Made by a program: the position numbers and the translations under genes. Shown here one piece after another: positions 21,476 to 30,764 of a stretch of DNA of 64,000 bases. Position 1 is the stretch's first letter, and the number at the start of each line of letters is the position of its first letter. Source of the DNA: Aralia elata (Eukaryota > Streptophyta > Magnoliopsida > Apiales > Araliaceae); assembly GCA_034770075.1 (NCBI GenBank), contig CM068384.1, forward strand, positions 100,626,433-100,690,432, given 5' to 3'. The notes beneath the pieces are model-generated. The model was not told where the DNA came from. It worked only from the letters and a program-made list of their open reading frames with translations, and did no database searches.

Positions 21476-22168
21476 GGGAATGATCTTCTTCTCGAGGTCT
21501 CTAGTCGAGTAAAGACCTTGGAACACGATTTGAAGAAGTCCTCCGAAGAGTGTGCTCAGGCGAAGGAGCTTCATTCGAAGGTCCGAACCCAACTCCGAGC
21601 GCAACACAATAGCTTCCATATTATGAGGAATGACTACGAAGGAATGCGCTCGGAGAAGGTCAAGACCGAGAAGGAGCTGTCAGCCTTAAGGGCTCAAATG
21701 CAGACGACGAACGCTCGAGTAGCCGATGCTGAGGCTCGGGCGGAAGAGGCCATTAAATAAGCTGAGGCTGCTATGAAACGGGCCAAGGAAGCAGAGGGGA
21801 AAAATAAAGAGCTTAACTTGCTCGCCCAAAAGCAGAAGGAACAGCTCAGCCAATCAGATGATCAGATTCGCCTTCAAACTGATCAGATGAGAAATCTCAA
21901 GGAAAATGTACAATCGATCATTGAGGGTTGGACTTCCCGAGAAGCTGATTGGCTGAAGGGTCCTATCGCTCCCGCATCACCCAGTGTGCTGGCGCCAAGT
22001 CTTTGGCAAAAGGTCATTGAGGAATACAAGACCTCGGATCAATTCCATGAAGATGTCCAGGATGCTGTGGTGAACGAGTTCAACGACGGCTTTGAATATG
22101 CCCGAGAACTTGTGCGGGAGAAAGGCCATGATCCTGATACCCTGGGCATTGTTATTCCTGAGAACTGA

Positions 22169-22470
22169 TTTTTGTATTTTGGTTATGTAATATGAACACT
22201 TTGTAATGAAGATAAATTTCTTTAATGATGTGTGTGAATATTCTATCTTATCTTTTCTCTTGAGTAATTCTTACGTATCGATGTGCATAGCTGTTCTATA
22301 CCCCTTCTCCCCATTAACTTTATTAGGAAATTGCTAATAAGGTTAATCGATATATCAAAGTGTATGTAAAAACAGCAGACAAAGATAAAACAGAAGAACT
22401 CTCATTAATCTCAAAAAGATAATCAATATCGATCAATATTTAGGCCTCAAAAGAAACTAAGTACAAAGTG
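22169..22470. other. Spacer between convergent antisense ORF and pol
   Basis: About 300 bp, AT-rich, where the two opposing reading frames of the Tat element converge. It would hold the 3' ends of both transcripts. No further coding signal is seen. Confidence 0.6.
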
Positions 22471-23646
22471 TTACTGATAATATCTTCGGAGCCGAGCAGC
22501 ATGCCATGTGTTCGGGACTTCCTTTCCATCCAGATGTTGCAATTTATAGGTTCCCGATCCTAACATTTCGATGACTTTATATGGTCCTTCCCATGTAGGC
22601 ATCATTTTTCCCGTTTCCCGAGGTGTAGACGCTTCTGTTTGCCGAAGAACCAAGTCTCCTACCTTGAATGTTCTTGCCTTGACATTTTTGTTGAAATGCC
22701 GAGCCGTTCGCTGCTGATAGGTAGCCAATCTGAGAACCACGACATCACGCTCCTCTTCCAATAGGTCTAGGTTTTCCCGAAGCCCCTCGCTATTGAGAAT
22801 TTCGTCGAAGTTTTGGACTCGGGAGGAAGGTATCCCAATCTCAATAGGTATCAAGGCTTCGGTCCCATAAGAAAGTTTGAAGGGTGTCTCTCCAGTTGTG
22901 GTTCGAGGAGTTGTCCGATAGGCCCATAGGACATGCAGAAGCTCTTCGGGCCAGACTCCTTTTGCCTCTTGAAGTCTTCGTTTAATACCGTTCAACAAAA
23001 GCCTGTTTGTTACCTCAACCTGTCCATTCGCTTGAGGATGGGCCACTGAAGTTCGTCGATGCTGAATATTTAGCTCTGTCAAAAAACCTTCGAACTCTTT
23101 CCCTACGAACTGAAGACCATTATCAGAGACTACGACCTTGGGAATTCCGAACCGATAGACCACCTGCTCTTTGAGGAATTGAAGACACGTCTTCTCAGTG
23201 ATCTTTGCTAAAGGTTTGGCTTCGACCCATTTGGTGAAGTAATCTATTGCCACAATAACAAATTTTACCTGACCCTTACCCTGAGGGAGTGGCCCGAGAA
23301 GATCTATCCCCCAAACTGCGAAAGGGATGGGAGACAATATAGGTGTAAGTTCTTCGGGAGGCTGGTGTGGTACCGAAGCGAACAATTGGCATTTATGGCA
23401 TTTTTTGACGAAGTCTTTGGCGTCCTGAAGCATGGTCGGCCAAAAATATCCTTGTCGCAAGATTTTATGTGCCAATGTCTTCGCTCCCACATGATCTCCA
23501 CATATCCCTTCATGGACTTCCCGAAGCGCATAATCAGATTCCCTGGGACTAAGACACCGAAGTAAGGGTGACGAATAGGATTTCCTGTACAGTGTGTCCT
23601 CGATAAGGCAGTACTTTGTGGCTTTGAATTTAATTCTTCGGGCCAA
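22471..23646 (-). CDS. Tat integrase
   Basis: A 391-codon stretch of pol. The HHCC zinc-binding block runs from HEGICGDHVG to KKCHKCQ (about residues 45-90). The catalytic core has WGIDLLGPLP, VVVSDNGLQF and NGQVEVTNR, supplying D, D and E. The C-terminal domain contains FKVGDLVLR and WEGPYKVIEMLGSGTY. Integrase joins the cDNA to host DNA. It is in the same frame as the rest of pol but separated by a TGA at 23650-23652. The domain itself looks complete; it has no chromodomain, as expected for Tat. Confidence 0.93.
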   Translation of the reverse strand: MARRIKFKATKYCLIEDTLYRKSYSSPLLRCLSPRESDYALREVHEGICGDHVGAKTLAHKILRQGYFWPTMLQDAKDFVKKCHKCQLFASVPHQPPEELTPILSPIPFAVWGIDLLGPLPQGKGQVKFVIVAIDYFTKWVEAKPLAKITEKTCLQFLKEQVVYRFGIPKVVVSDNGLQFVGKEFEGFLTELNIQHRRTSVAHPQANGQVEVTNRLLLNGIKRRLQEAKGVWPEELLHVLWAYRTTPRTTTGETPFKLSYGTEALIPIEIGIPSSRVQNFDEILNSEGLRENLDLLEEERDVVVLRLATYQQRTARHFNKNVKARTFKVGDLVLRQTEASTPRETGKMMPTWEGPYKVIEMLGSGTYKLQHLDGKEVPNTWHAARLRRYYQ

Positions 23647-23649
23647 TGC

Positions 23650-24765
23650 TCAGTCGTCGGGCAGTTCATCAGTTTTCAAAAACTTGACTATAGGGGTCAT
23701 CCAGGAATCCTCGGATTCAATATCCATTATTGTCTGAACCATTGTGCTCGGTTCCTGGAGAGTTTCTATATAGACAGATCTTTCCAAATCCCCTTGGTCG
23801 GTTGTCGGAAGCTTCGAGAGAGCATCAGCCATGGCGTTATTCGCTCTGACCACCCCGATGATTTCGTATTTAGGGAAGTGTCCGAGGAGCGTCCGTACCA
23901 GCTGCAAATAGGCCTGAAGATGTGGTTCCCTGGCTTCATACTCCCCCAATACCTGTTTTACCACGAGTTGGGAGTCGCTGTATATCATCAGGTTTTTCAC
24001 CTCCAGACTTCGGGCCAACCTTAAACCTGCTATAAGTGCCTCATATTCAGCTATGTTATTGGTAGCTGTGAACCCGAACCGAATAGACTGCTGGACCTTA
24101 AATCCTTCGGGAGAAGTAAGGATCACTCCTGCTCCACTGCGAGACCCGATGCTAGATCCATCCACAAATAATGTCCATGCCGAGTCTGTAGTCGGATTTG
24201 GTAATTCAACTGCCTCTTCTTCCTTCTCCTCAAGGAAATAACACTCAACGATGAAATCAGCTAGAGCCTGCGCCTTAATTGTTGTTCGAGGCCGAAAATC
24301 AATATTGAACTGGCTTAGCTCTACAGCCCATGCTGCTAGTCTCCCCGATGATTCGGGACGATACAATACCTTCCAAAGAGGTTGATCTGTAAACACTGTG
24401 ATGGTCCTCCCTTGAAAGTAGTGTTGAAGCTTTCGACTAGAAATAACTAATGCGTAAGCCAACTTCTCTAAGTTTGGATACCTAGTTTCGGCATCTCGAA
24501 GAGCATGGCTTACGTAATAGACAGGTTTCTGACCCTGTGTGTCTTCCCTTATCAAAGTTGACCTGACCGCAAACTGTGTTGCCGATAGATATAACTGTAG
24601 GTCCTCCTCGGGAAGAGCTTTACTGAGGATAGGCGGAGAAGAAATATAATGCTTGATCTGTTCAAAGGCAAGCTGACACTCTTCCGTCCAAACGAACGTC
24701 TTCTGGTTCTGAGTCCCCTTCAGAGTATTGAAGAATGACAGACACTTCTCTGCTGATCGGGCCAC
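23650..24765 (-). CDS. Tat double RNase H
   Basis: A 371-codon stretch. The first RNase H follows RT (QLYLSATQFAVRSTLI, KPVYYVSHALRDAETRYPNLEK, VFTDQPLWKVL). A second, archaeal-type RNase H begins near residue 215, with WTLFVDGSSIGSRSGAGVIL, NIAEYEALIAGLRLA, IYSDSQLVVKQV and RANNAMADALSKL. The second domain carries the acidic residues and is a defining trait of the Tat clade. In-frame stops lie on both sides (24829-24831 TAA upstream and 23650-23652 TGA downstream). Confidence 0.93.
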   Translation of the reverse strand: MARSAEKCLSFFNTLKGTQNQKTFVWTEECQLAFEQIKHYISSPPILSKALPEEDLQLYLSATQFAVRSTLIREDTQGQKPVYYVSHALRDAETRYPNLEKLAYALVISSRKLQHYFQGRTITVFTDQPLWKVLYRPESSGRLAAWAVELSQFNIDFRPRTTIKAQALADFIVECYFLEEKEEEAVELPNPTTDSAWTLFVDGSSIGSRSGAGVILTSPEGFKVQQSIRFGFTATNNIAEYEALIAGLRLARSLEVKNLMIYSDSQLVVKQVLGEYEAREPHLQAYLQLVRTLLGHFPKYEIIGVVRANNAMADALSKLPTTDQGDLERSVYIETLQEPSTMVQTIMDIESEDSWMTPIVKFLKTDELPDD

Positions 24766-24828
24766 GAACCTCCGGAGGGCGGCGAGTCTCCCTGTTAATC
24801 TTTGAACATCTTTAAAACTCCTTGGGGA

Positions 24829-26673
24829 TTACATCTCGAGGATAGCCGATATCTTTTCGGGATTAGCTTCTATCCCTCGTCGGCTAACCATGTATCCCAA
24901 GAATTTATCGGACCCGAGGCCAAAAGTGCACTTGGCGGGGTTAAGTCGCATATTGTGGATCCTAACGTTCCGAAAGCATTCTTCTAGGTCTGACAAGTGG
25001 TCTTCGTCTCCCATGCTTCGGACGATCATATCATCCACATAAACTTCCATATTTCTGCCGATCTGATCTCTGAACACTTTATTCATCATTCTTTGATAAG
25101 TTGCCCCCGCATTGATCAGACCGAACGACATGACTTTGTAGGCGTAGATTGCTCGGTGGGTGATGAAGGATCTCTTCGGGATGTCTGGTTTGTGCATGGC
25201 AATCTGATTGTACCCGGAAAAAGCATCCAAGAAGCTCATTAAACTGTGTCCTGCAATGGAATCAATTAGTTGATCGATGTTCGGGAGAGGATAGTAATCT
25301 TTCGGACATGCCTTGTTAAGATCCGTGTAGTCTACACACATCCTCCACTTCCCGTTATGCTTCTTCACCAGTACCACATTGGCAAGCCATTCCGGATAAG
25401 TTATTTCATAAATGAAGTTGGCAGCCAACAACTTTTCAATCTCTTCATCTATCACCTTTTGTCGCTCGGGAGCTATATTACGCCTCTTCTGTTTAACGGG
25501 CTTGTGGCTGGGGTTGACACTTAATTTATGTTCGGCCACATCCCTATTTATTCTCGGCATGTCAGCTGGCGTCCATGCAAATATGTCTGAATATTCTTTC
25601 ACCAGCTCGATGAGTCTGGCTCTCACGCCCGTTTCCAAACCGATACCAATTTGTACTGTCCTGGCGTTATCCTCCTGAAACAATGGAATCTCTTCGGTTT
25701 CTTCAGCAGGCGTAGCTATCGGCTCAGAGCCTCCTTCTGTAAAAGGTTCTAGTTCAATCTTCATCGTAGTTTTTTGCTTACTCACCCCCATAGAAGTTGT
25801 CTGGATAGTCTGGAGGTAACATCTTCTGGACAAATCCTGATCACCAACCACTTCACCAATCCCATTCTCGGTCGGAAATTTCATCTTCAGGTGCGGAATT
25901 GAGGTGACTGCCTTTAAAGCTGCTAAAGTTGTTCTCCCGAGAATGGCATTGTAGTTGCTTTCCACCTGGACCACATAAAACCTTATCATGATGGAGGCCT
26001 GTTTGGGAGCCGTGCCGAAGATCGCTGGTAACTCTATCGTCCCTGTTATTCGGACTGGGTTGTTCCCGAAGCCATATAGCGGGGACTCATTGCAGATCTC
26101 CAGCTTCCTTCCCCCCAGATCTAGCCGATTGTAGGCATGGCTGTAGAGTACATCCACCAAACTCCCATTGTCTACCAACATACGTTTCAGATCCATGGTC
26201 CCTACCTGAGTTGTGATGACCAAGGCATCTTGATGCGGCATAACCATTCCCGATGGGTAATCATCATCAGAAAAAGTGATGGGCTCCGTCGGAGTAATCT
26301 GAGGTTGCCCGGACAGTTGATGAACTTCTCTAGCAAAAGCCTTCCTTTTCCGATTAGACAAAGCTGATATCGGGCCCCCGGAGATAACGTCGACAACTCC
26401 TCTTGTCGTTCCCGATGATGGAGGTGGTGGCGCTATCCGATCAAAAGGACTCGATTTGTATCGATCGGCCACATAGCAATCCAGGTTACCCCTCCGGACT
26501 TGCCTTTCGAGAAAGTCTTTCAACTGATAACATTCTTCAGTATCATGCCCCTTGGCTTCATGGTAATCACAATATCTGTCCCCATTCTTTTGTCTCGCGA
26601 AGACTCTAATCTTCGGGGGCCTTTCATAGAAAGGCTGATCTTTGATTTCCTTGATGATAACAGCTCTACTCAA
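24829..26673 (-). CDS. Tat gag C-terminus, protease and reverse transcriptase
   Basis: A 614-codon stretch. Near residues 33-46 is a CxxH...HxxxxC zinc knuckle (CDYHEAKGHDTEEC). The protease is around residues 155-260 with MLVDNGSLVDVLY; DNG replaces the usual DSG/DTG, as is common in Tat. RT is around residues 390-600 with MCVDYTDLNKACPKDYYPLP, LDAFSGYNQI, VMSFGLINAGATYQ and the catalytic YVDDM. It ends at a TAA (24829-24831) shortly before the RNase H. The frame is open upstream of the first Met to the TGA at 26815-26817. Confidence 0.93.
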   Translation of the reverse strand: MSRAVIIKEIKDQPFYERPPKIRVFARQKNGDRYCDYHEAKGHDTEECYQLKDFLERQVRRGNLDCYVADRYKSSPFDRIAPPPPSSGTTRGVVDVISGGPISALSNRKRKAFAREVHQLSGQPQITPTEPITFSDDDYPSGMVMPHQDALVITTQVGTMDLKRMLVDNGSLVDVLYSHAYNRLDLGGRKLEICNESPLYGFGNNPVRITGTIELPAIFGTAPKQASIMIRFYVVQVESNYNAILGRTTLAALKAVTSIPHLKMKFPTENGIGEVVGDQDLSRRCYLQTIQTTSMGVSKQKTTMKIELEPFTEGGSEPIATPAEETEEIPLFQEDNARTVQIGIGLETGVRARLIELVKEYSDIFAWTPADMPRINRDVAEHKLSVNPSHKPVKQKRRNIAPERQKVIDEEIEKLLAANFIYEITYPEWLANVVLVKKHNGKWRMCVDYTDLNKACPKDYYPLPNIDQLIDSIAGHSLMSFLDAFSGYNQIAMHKPDIPKRSFITHRAIYAYKVMSFGLINAGATYQRMMNKVFRDQIGRNMEVYVDDMIVRSMGDEDHLSDLEECFRNVRIHNMRLNPAKCTFGLGSDKFLGYMVSRRGIEANPEKISAILEM

Positions 26674-26814
26674 GGTTAAGGGAGTGTAGTCCTTATCGTT
26701 ATCCCTATTACCTCGGTCTCTCGAACCATTATTCTTCTTTTGCCGATTATCTTGGGAATCTTTCTTGTTGTTCCCCTTGCCGTTATCGTTGTACTTCTTA
26801 TCGGCGTCGTCTCC

Positions 26815-27561
26815 TCAGGGGTCTCTCTGGTGAAAATCACTTGTATTTTTCGAGGTGCCCCGAAGGTTAGCGAGCGCCTCTTCCAACTCAACGAACTTAT
26901 CGACTTTGTCATATGCCTCCGGCAGAGATTCGGGTGCCTTTGAGATGATTTCTTCGATCAACCTGCTGGACTTATCCACGTTCAATCCCATGGTCAAAAA
27001 GTGGATCACCTGCTTCGGATCTATGTCGTTGATCTCAGATACAGCCTCCCGAAATCTCTTTATATACTGCCGAAGTGTCTCATTCGGTTTCTGTTTGACC
27101 TGCATCAGGGATGTGATCATCTTGGCCCGCCTCTTGTTACTGCCAAAGCGGGTGTGGAACTGTTGTTGCAGATCATCCCATGAGCGCACGGATGCTGATG
27201 GTAGGGAGACAACCCACTCTCGAGCAGTCTTCTTCAGGGTAGATAAGAATAAATGGCACATGGCCGCTTCATCATGACCATGAAAGAGCATGGCCTGCTC
27301 GAAAATGAATGTATGATCATGGGGGTCTCCCGTTCCATCATACATCTCCAGATTTGAGGGGACCTTGTTCTTTCTATCGATCTTCGCGTTGGCCAAGTCT
27401 CGGGTGAAAGGGGTGGCCCGAGGCTTCTTGATCCCCGATGGTTGTTCCACAGCCCTTCGGGGGAATGACTCCCCTGTATGACCTTTTTCCGGGCTTCGCC
27501 GAGGACTCTCGCGACGATCTCGCCTGGATGGTGACCGGGCTCTCTTTCTCAAGCCCCTCAT
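26815..27561 (-). CDS. Tat gag, capsid region
   Basis: A 248-codon stretch. It has an Arg/Ser-rich start followed by the retrotransposon gag domain from about residue 65 (MYDGTGDPHDHTFIFEQAML, TAREWVVSLPSASVRSWDDL, QYIKRFREAVSEI). It ends at a TGA (26815-26817), after which the same frame runs on through a Lys/Asp/Asn-rich linker into the zinc knuckle. Confidence 0.9.
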   Translation of the reverse strand: MRGLRKRARSPSRRDRRESPRRSPEKGHTGESFPRRAVEQPSGIKKPRATPFTRDLANAKIDRKNKVPSNLEMYDGTGDPHDHTFIFEQAMLFHGHDEAAMCHLFLSTLKKTAREWVVSLPSASVRSWDDLQQQFHTRFGSNKRRAKMITSLMQVKQKPNETLRQYIKRFREAVSEINDIDPKQVIHFLTMGLNVDKSSRLIEEIISKAPESLPEAYDKVDKFVELEEALANLRGTSKNTSDFHQRDP

Positions 27562-27576
27562 AAAGATGGATTCAGA

Positions 27577-27855
27577 CTAGGCCTGGTTGTTATCTCGATG
27601 CCGCCTTTGGGGTCGGTCATCTCTTTGTCGGCGGGGAGCGGAGCGGGAGGCCGAGCCTCTCTCGCTCAGCAACTGTTGCCCAGCTTCGTTCAGTTCCATG
27701 TACTGCCTGTCAAGCTCTTCTTGCTGGATGTCCAGAGCTTTCTTTCGATCAAGGATCTGCTGAAGGCGTTGTCCCCGTTCGACTGACGTCTCCCGGTGTG
27801 GCCGAGATTGCACCGGTCCGTGTGAACCATGATTGTTTCGCTGTGAATTTTCCAT
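27577..27855 (-). CDS. Tat gag N-terminus
   Basis: 92 codons starting MENSQRNNHGS, with a probable coiled-coil stretch RGQRLQQILDRKKALDIQQE and an Arg-rich end. It is closed by TAG at 27577-27579; the frame continues beyond it into the capsid region. This Met, 60 bp from the primer-binding site, is the natural start of the 1795-codon polyprotein frame. Confidence 0.85.
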   Translation of the reverse strand: MENSQRNNHGSHGPVQSRPHRETSVERGQRLQQILDRKKALDIQQEELDRQYMELNEAGQQLLSERGSASRSAPRRQRDDRPQRRHRDNNQA

Positions 27856-27895
27856 GTGGATTTGTTTTGATCACGAAAGCAATTTACTACTGAAA

Positions 27896-27914
27896 GGCCT
27901 TCCTTCTAGCGCCA
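27896..27914 (-). other. Primer-binding site of the Tat element
   Basis: The minus strand reads TGGCGCTAGAAGGAAGG one base inside the 5' LTR edge (27916). Its TGGCGC start and position identify a tRNA primer site. I cannot name the tRNA with certainty. Confidence 0.7.
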
Positions 27915-27915
27915 A

Positions 27916-28360
27916 TGTTAACGCCTGATTTTGTCCGCACGTCCAATCCACTCTCCGCGCGTGTACCTGCACAAAAGTCCCAACGGCTTGGGCCGTGTAG
28001 AGACTCCTCGGGTGTAAGAGTAAGTAACAAGCTCAAGGTACGCTAACAATGGAGGTCAAATATTTAGTAGGGTAAAAGTGTTGTACCTTGTCCTCATTGT
28101 TACTTGGGTATTTATAGGATTCACTTGGCTACTTACTACTCCTATTAGGAGTGTTCTGCTCAGAATCCTTATTAGACCCGGATTCAACTACCTTGATCTG
28201 ATAGAATTATAATCCAGTGAGAAACCACAAGGGCTTAGAATACTGACCCAAGCCTTTTCGGACTGGAGAGTCCTCATATAATCCACTAGGCGTGATTGGC
28301 CTCTGGGCCGAGCCCAACATAAGAAGCCCAATCCAACCTGTTAGGATTTATATCCGAACA
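27916..28360 (-). repeat. 5' LTR of the Tat element (445 bp)
   Basis: It matches the left LTR at about 430 of 445 positions. A minus-strand TATA-like CTATAAAT lies at 28110-28117. It ends at 28360, next to the AATAC duplication. Confidence 0.95.
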
Positions 28361-29284
28361 AATACCATTGTGGAAACCAATCTGCGCTGTTTTACCTATA
28401 AAGAGCTAGTAGAAGCCACAAATGGGTTCAATGAAGAATTGGGAAGGGGTTCTTTTGGCATAGTTTACAAAGGGGTAATTCGGATGCTTTCTACAAATAA
28501 TATTGTTGCTGTGAAGAAACTAGACAGGGTGGTTCAAGATGGTGAGAAGGAATTCAAAACGGAGGTTAATGCTATTGCCCAAACTCATCACAAGAATTTG
28601 GTCCGATTGCTTGGATTTTGTGAGGACGGAGAGCATCGTCTACTCGTTTACGAGTATATGGCTAATGGCACTTTAGCAGACTTTCTGTTTGGAGTTATCA
28701 AGCCTAGTTGGAAACAGAGGAGCAGTATTGCTTTGGGGATTGCGAGGGGGCTGGCGTACCTCCACGAAGAATGCAGCTCACAGATCATTCATTGCGATAT
28801 AAAGCCACAGAATATCCTTCTGGATGACTACTACAACGCTAGAATTTCTGATTTCGGGTTGGCAAAACTCGTGATGATCAATCAGAGTAGAACCAATACT
28901 GCAATCAGAGGAACAAAAGGGTATGTTGCACCAGAATGGTTTAGAAACACTCAAATAACCGTAAAAGTTGATGTATATAGCTTTGGTGTTTTGCTGTTGG
29001 AGATTATTTGTTGCCGACGAGGCTTGGAAGATTTGGAAACTAGGGGAGAGAAAGCTATTTTAACGGATTGGGCTTGGGATTGCTTTTAGGAAGGTAGATT
29101 GGGTGATTTAGTAGAAAATGACGAGGAGGCTGTCTTGAATGAGTTGGATAAGCTGGAGAGGTTTGTAATGGTTGGTATTTGGTGTATTCAAGAAGATCCA
29201 TCTCTAAGGCCAAGCATGGGGAAGGTTATCCAGTTACTTGACGGAGTTGTTGATGTTACAAAGCCCCCATGTCCATCTCCTTAA
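28361..29284 (+). pseudogene. G-type lectin S-receptor-like kinase, kinase domain
   Basis: This continues the frame broken at 14966. It has the glycine loop GRGSFG (residues 28-33 of this part) and catalytic Lys in VAVKK (residue 52). The catalytic loop HCDIKPQNILL lacks the Arg before Asp, making it a non-RD kinase as usual for LECRK-type receptors. DFGLAKL, GYVAPEW and the C-lobe WCIQEDPSLRPSM follow. The domain is full length, but an in-frame TAG at 29087-29089 cuts the last 65 codons; the duplicated copy B has a Gln codon there. The natural stop is at 29282-29284. The last 100 codons are also in the tandem duplication. Confidence 0.92.
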
Positions 29285-30503
29285 TCCATCTAAGGCCAAG
29301 CATGGGGAGTCAATAACAAAGGAAAATCTTTTTCTTTCCTATTCAAATTAGTACAAGTACTATACAAATTTAATGTTCTACCAATTTTATTACAAGCTTT
29401 CTTACCACAATTTCATGTAAGAAAATATATATTTAAAAAATTTATGTAGAATAATTCTATTATTACAATTTTATTAAGATATTAAAATATCGAAAAAATC
29501 TCTTAACATATCTTGCGATCTATTATATTAATATCAGTCATGAATTTCATTATTAAGTTAATATCCTAACTAAATTAAACTCATTAAAACTTGAAATTTT
29601 ACCAAATCACATGATTATTTATATTAATAATATGTGATTTTTTTAAACATAATAATTGTAAAATTAGTTGAAAAATTATAATAGATTCATTAATAACTAA
29701 TTGTCATAACTAAATCAAAACTTATTAAAACTTGAATTTCTTACTTCTATTCGGATTAGGATTTCAATGAAATTTTGTCACCATAAATACTAATATAGAA
29801 TTGCACTACAAACTTAAATAAAATTAAAATAATTATTTTTTCATAATCATAACTAAAAAAATATGCACTCCATTCAAATGTTTAGCAATCTCTTTTATAT
29901 TAGAAAATTCAAGACTTAGAAACTTACTTGTCATAATTCAATTTGAGCAAGTTCACCAATCTCTTTTATATTAGAAAATTGAGGATTTAGAAACTTACTT
30001 GCCATAGTTTAATTTGAATGATTCCTCGAAAGAATACAATTTTCAACCGTATGCTCAGAGGCTCAAATCAAATTTGCTTTATATATTAAAACAAAATCAA
30101 GCCAAAACTCGTCAAAATGAAGCTACAAACACAACCAAATCAGGATATACAACAAAATCACCAAAAAAAAAAATGAAGCTCATTTAACCCAACCACAACA
30201 AATTCAAATAAATTTTAAATTATCAAATAAAATTTTTTTTCTTCTAATTTAGTTACCTTTTAAGTCCAAAATACAACAAAAATCTTCAAAAAAATTGAAG
30301 TATATTTAACCCCAACTAACAACAAATTCAAAAAACTACAAATTTTAAATTATAAAACAAAAAAGCCCTGGATGTTAGGACTAACAAAAAAGGCATGCAC
30401 ATGTTAGGACTTGGAACCAAATAACAATAATGCTACATCCTAATTCCTAGGTCCTGTGTTTGGATCTGGATGTCTCAAAACTTTAGTCACTCTTGAAAAA
30501 ATT
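29285..30503. other. AT-rich spacer downstream of kinase A
   Basis: No gene is seen. It is shared with copy B (37865-38940). The end of the block (30360-30420) shows the copy-A deletion relative to copy B. Confidence 0.6.
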
Positions 30504-30505
30504 TA

Positions 30506-30762
30506 TTCCCTCCGTCTCAAATTAATTGCATTTCTAGGACTTTTTAAAATCAAATTGACTATTTTTAAAACTAATCTTTTTACTATTTTTGCTAACATAT
30601 AGGTGAAGATATTATAACCAAAAGAAAGTATATACAATTTATTACTAATTTCAATTTTTATAATTTTAGAAATATATTTATATATACTTAATTATTAATT
30701 TTAAAAATAGTCAATTTGACTTAAAAAGTCCTAGAAAAATAATTAATTTGGGACGGAGGGAG
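30506..30762. mobile_element. Stowaway-type MITE (257 bp)
   Basis: The right end reads GGGACGGAGGGAG and the left end TTCCCTCCGTCTCAAATTA (first base mutated). Long inverted arms of roughly 70 bp include CTAGGACTTTTTAA and its complement. It is flanked by TA on both sides (30504-30505 and 30763-30764). Copy B (near 41575) has the empty site with a single TA. Non-autonomous Tc1/mariner relative; no ORF. Confidence 0.92.
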
Positions 30763-30764
30763 TA

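Larger units (their letters stand above)
19963..22168 (+). pseudogene. Antisense extra ORF of the Tat element (spliced, broken)
   Basis: Exon 1 starts at MAEGNRNQ in the last repeat unit and runs to 20754. Intron 1 (20755-20832, GTAAGT...GTGCAG) leads to exon 2 (20833-21400), and intron 2 (21401-21475, GTAAGC...TTGCAG) to exon 3 (21476-22168). Reading frames join across both introns. The N-terminal part resembles the plant-transposon-protein domain. Exon 2 is charged and Pro-rich, and exon 3 is an Ala/Glu/Lys-rich coiled coil (EELHSK/KELSALRAQM type) ending IVIPEN. Damage: a one-base shift near 20699, another at a C7 run near 21313-21319, and an in-frame TAA at 21758-21760. It is transcribed opposite to gag-pol. 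Similar antisense ORFs are known in Tat elements; their function is unknown. Confidence 0.8.
14967..28360 (-). mobile_element. Tat-lineage Ty3/gypsy element with antisense extra ORF, 13.4 kb
   Basis: Complete element on the minus strand with 445-bp LTRs, TSD AATAC and PBS beside the right LTR. It has gag, protease, RT, a double RNase H (the usual one plus a second archaeal-type domain) and integrase, followed by a spliced ORF on the opposite strand between pol and the 3' LTR. The double RNase H and antisense extra ORF are hallmarks of the Tat clade (Retand-like members). The LTRs differ at about 15 of 445 sites, mostly transitions. Gag-pol is one frame broken by four stop codons. The antisense region is enlarged by six tandem copies of a 770-bp unit. 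The element splits a receptor-kinase gene. Confidence 0.95.
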
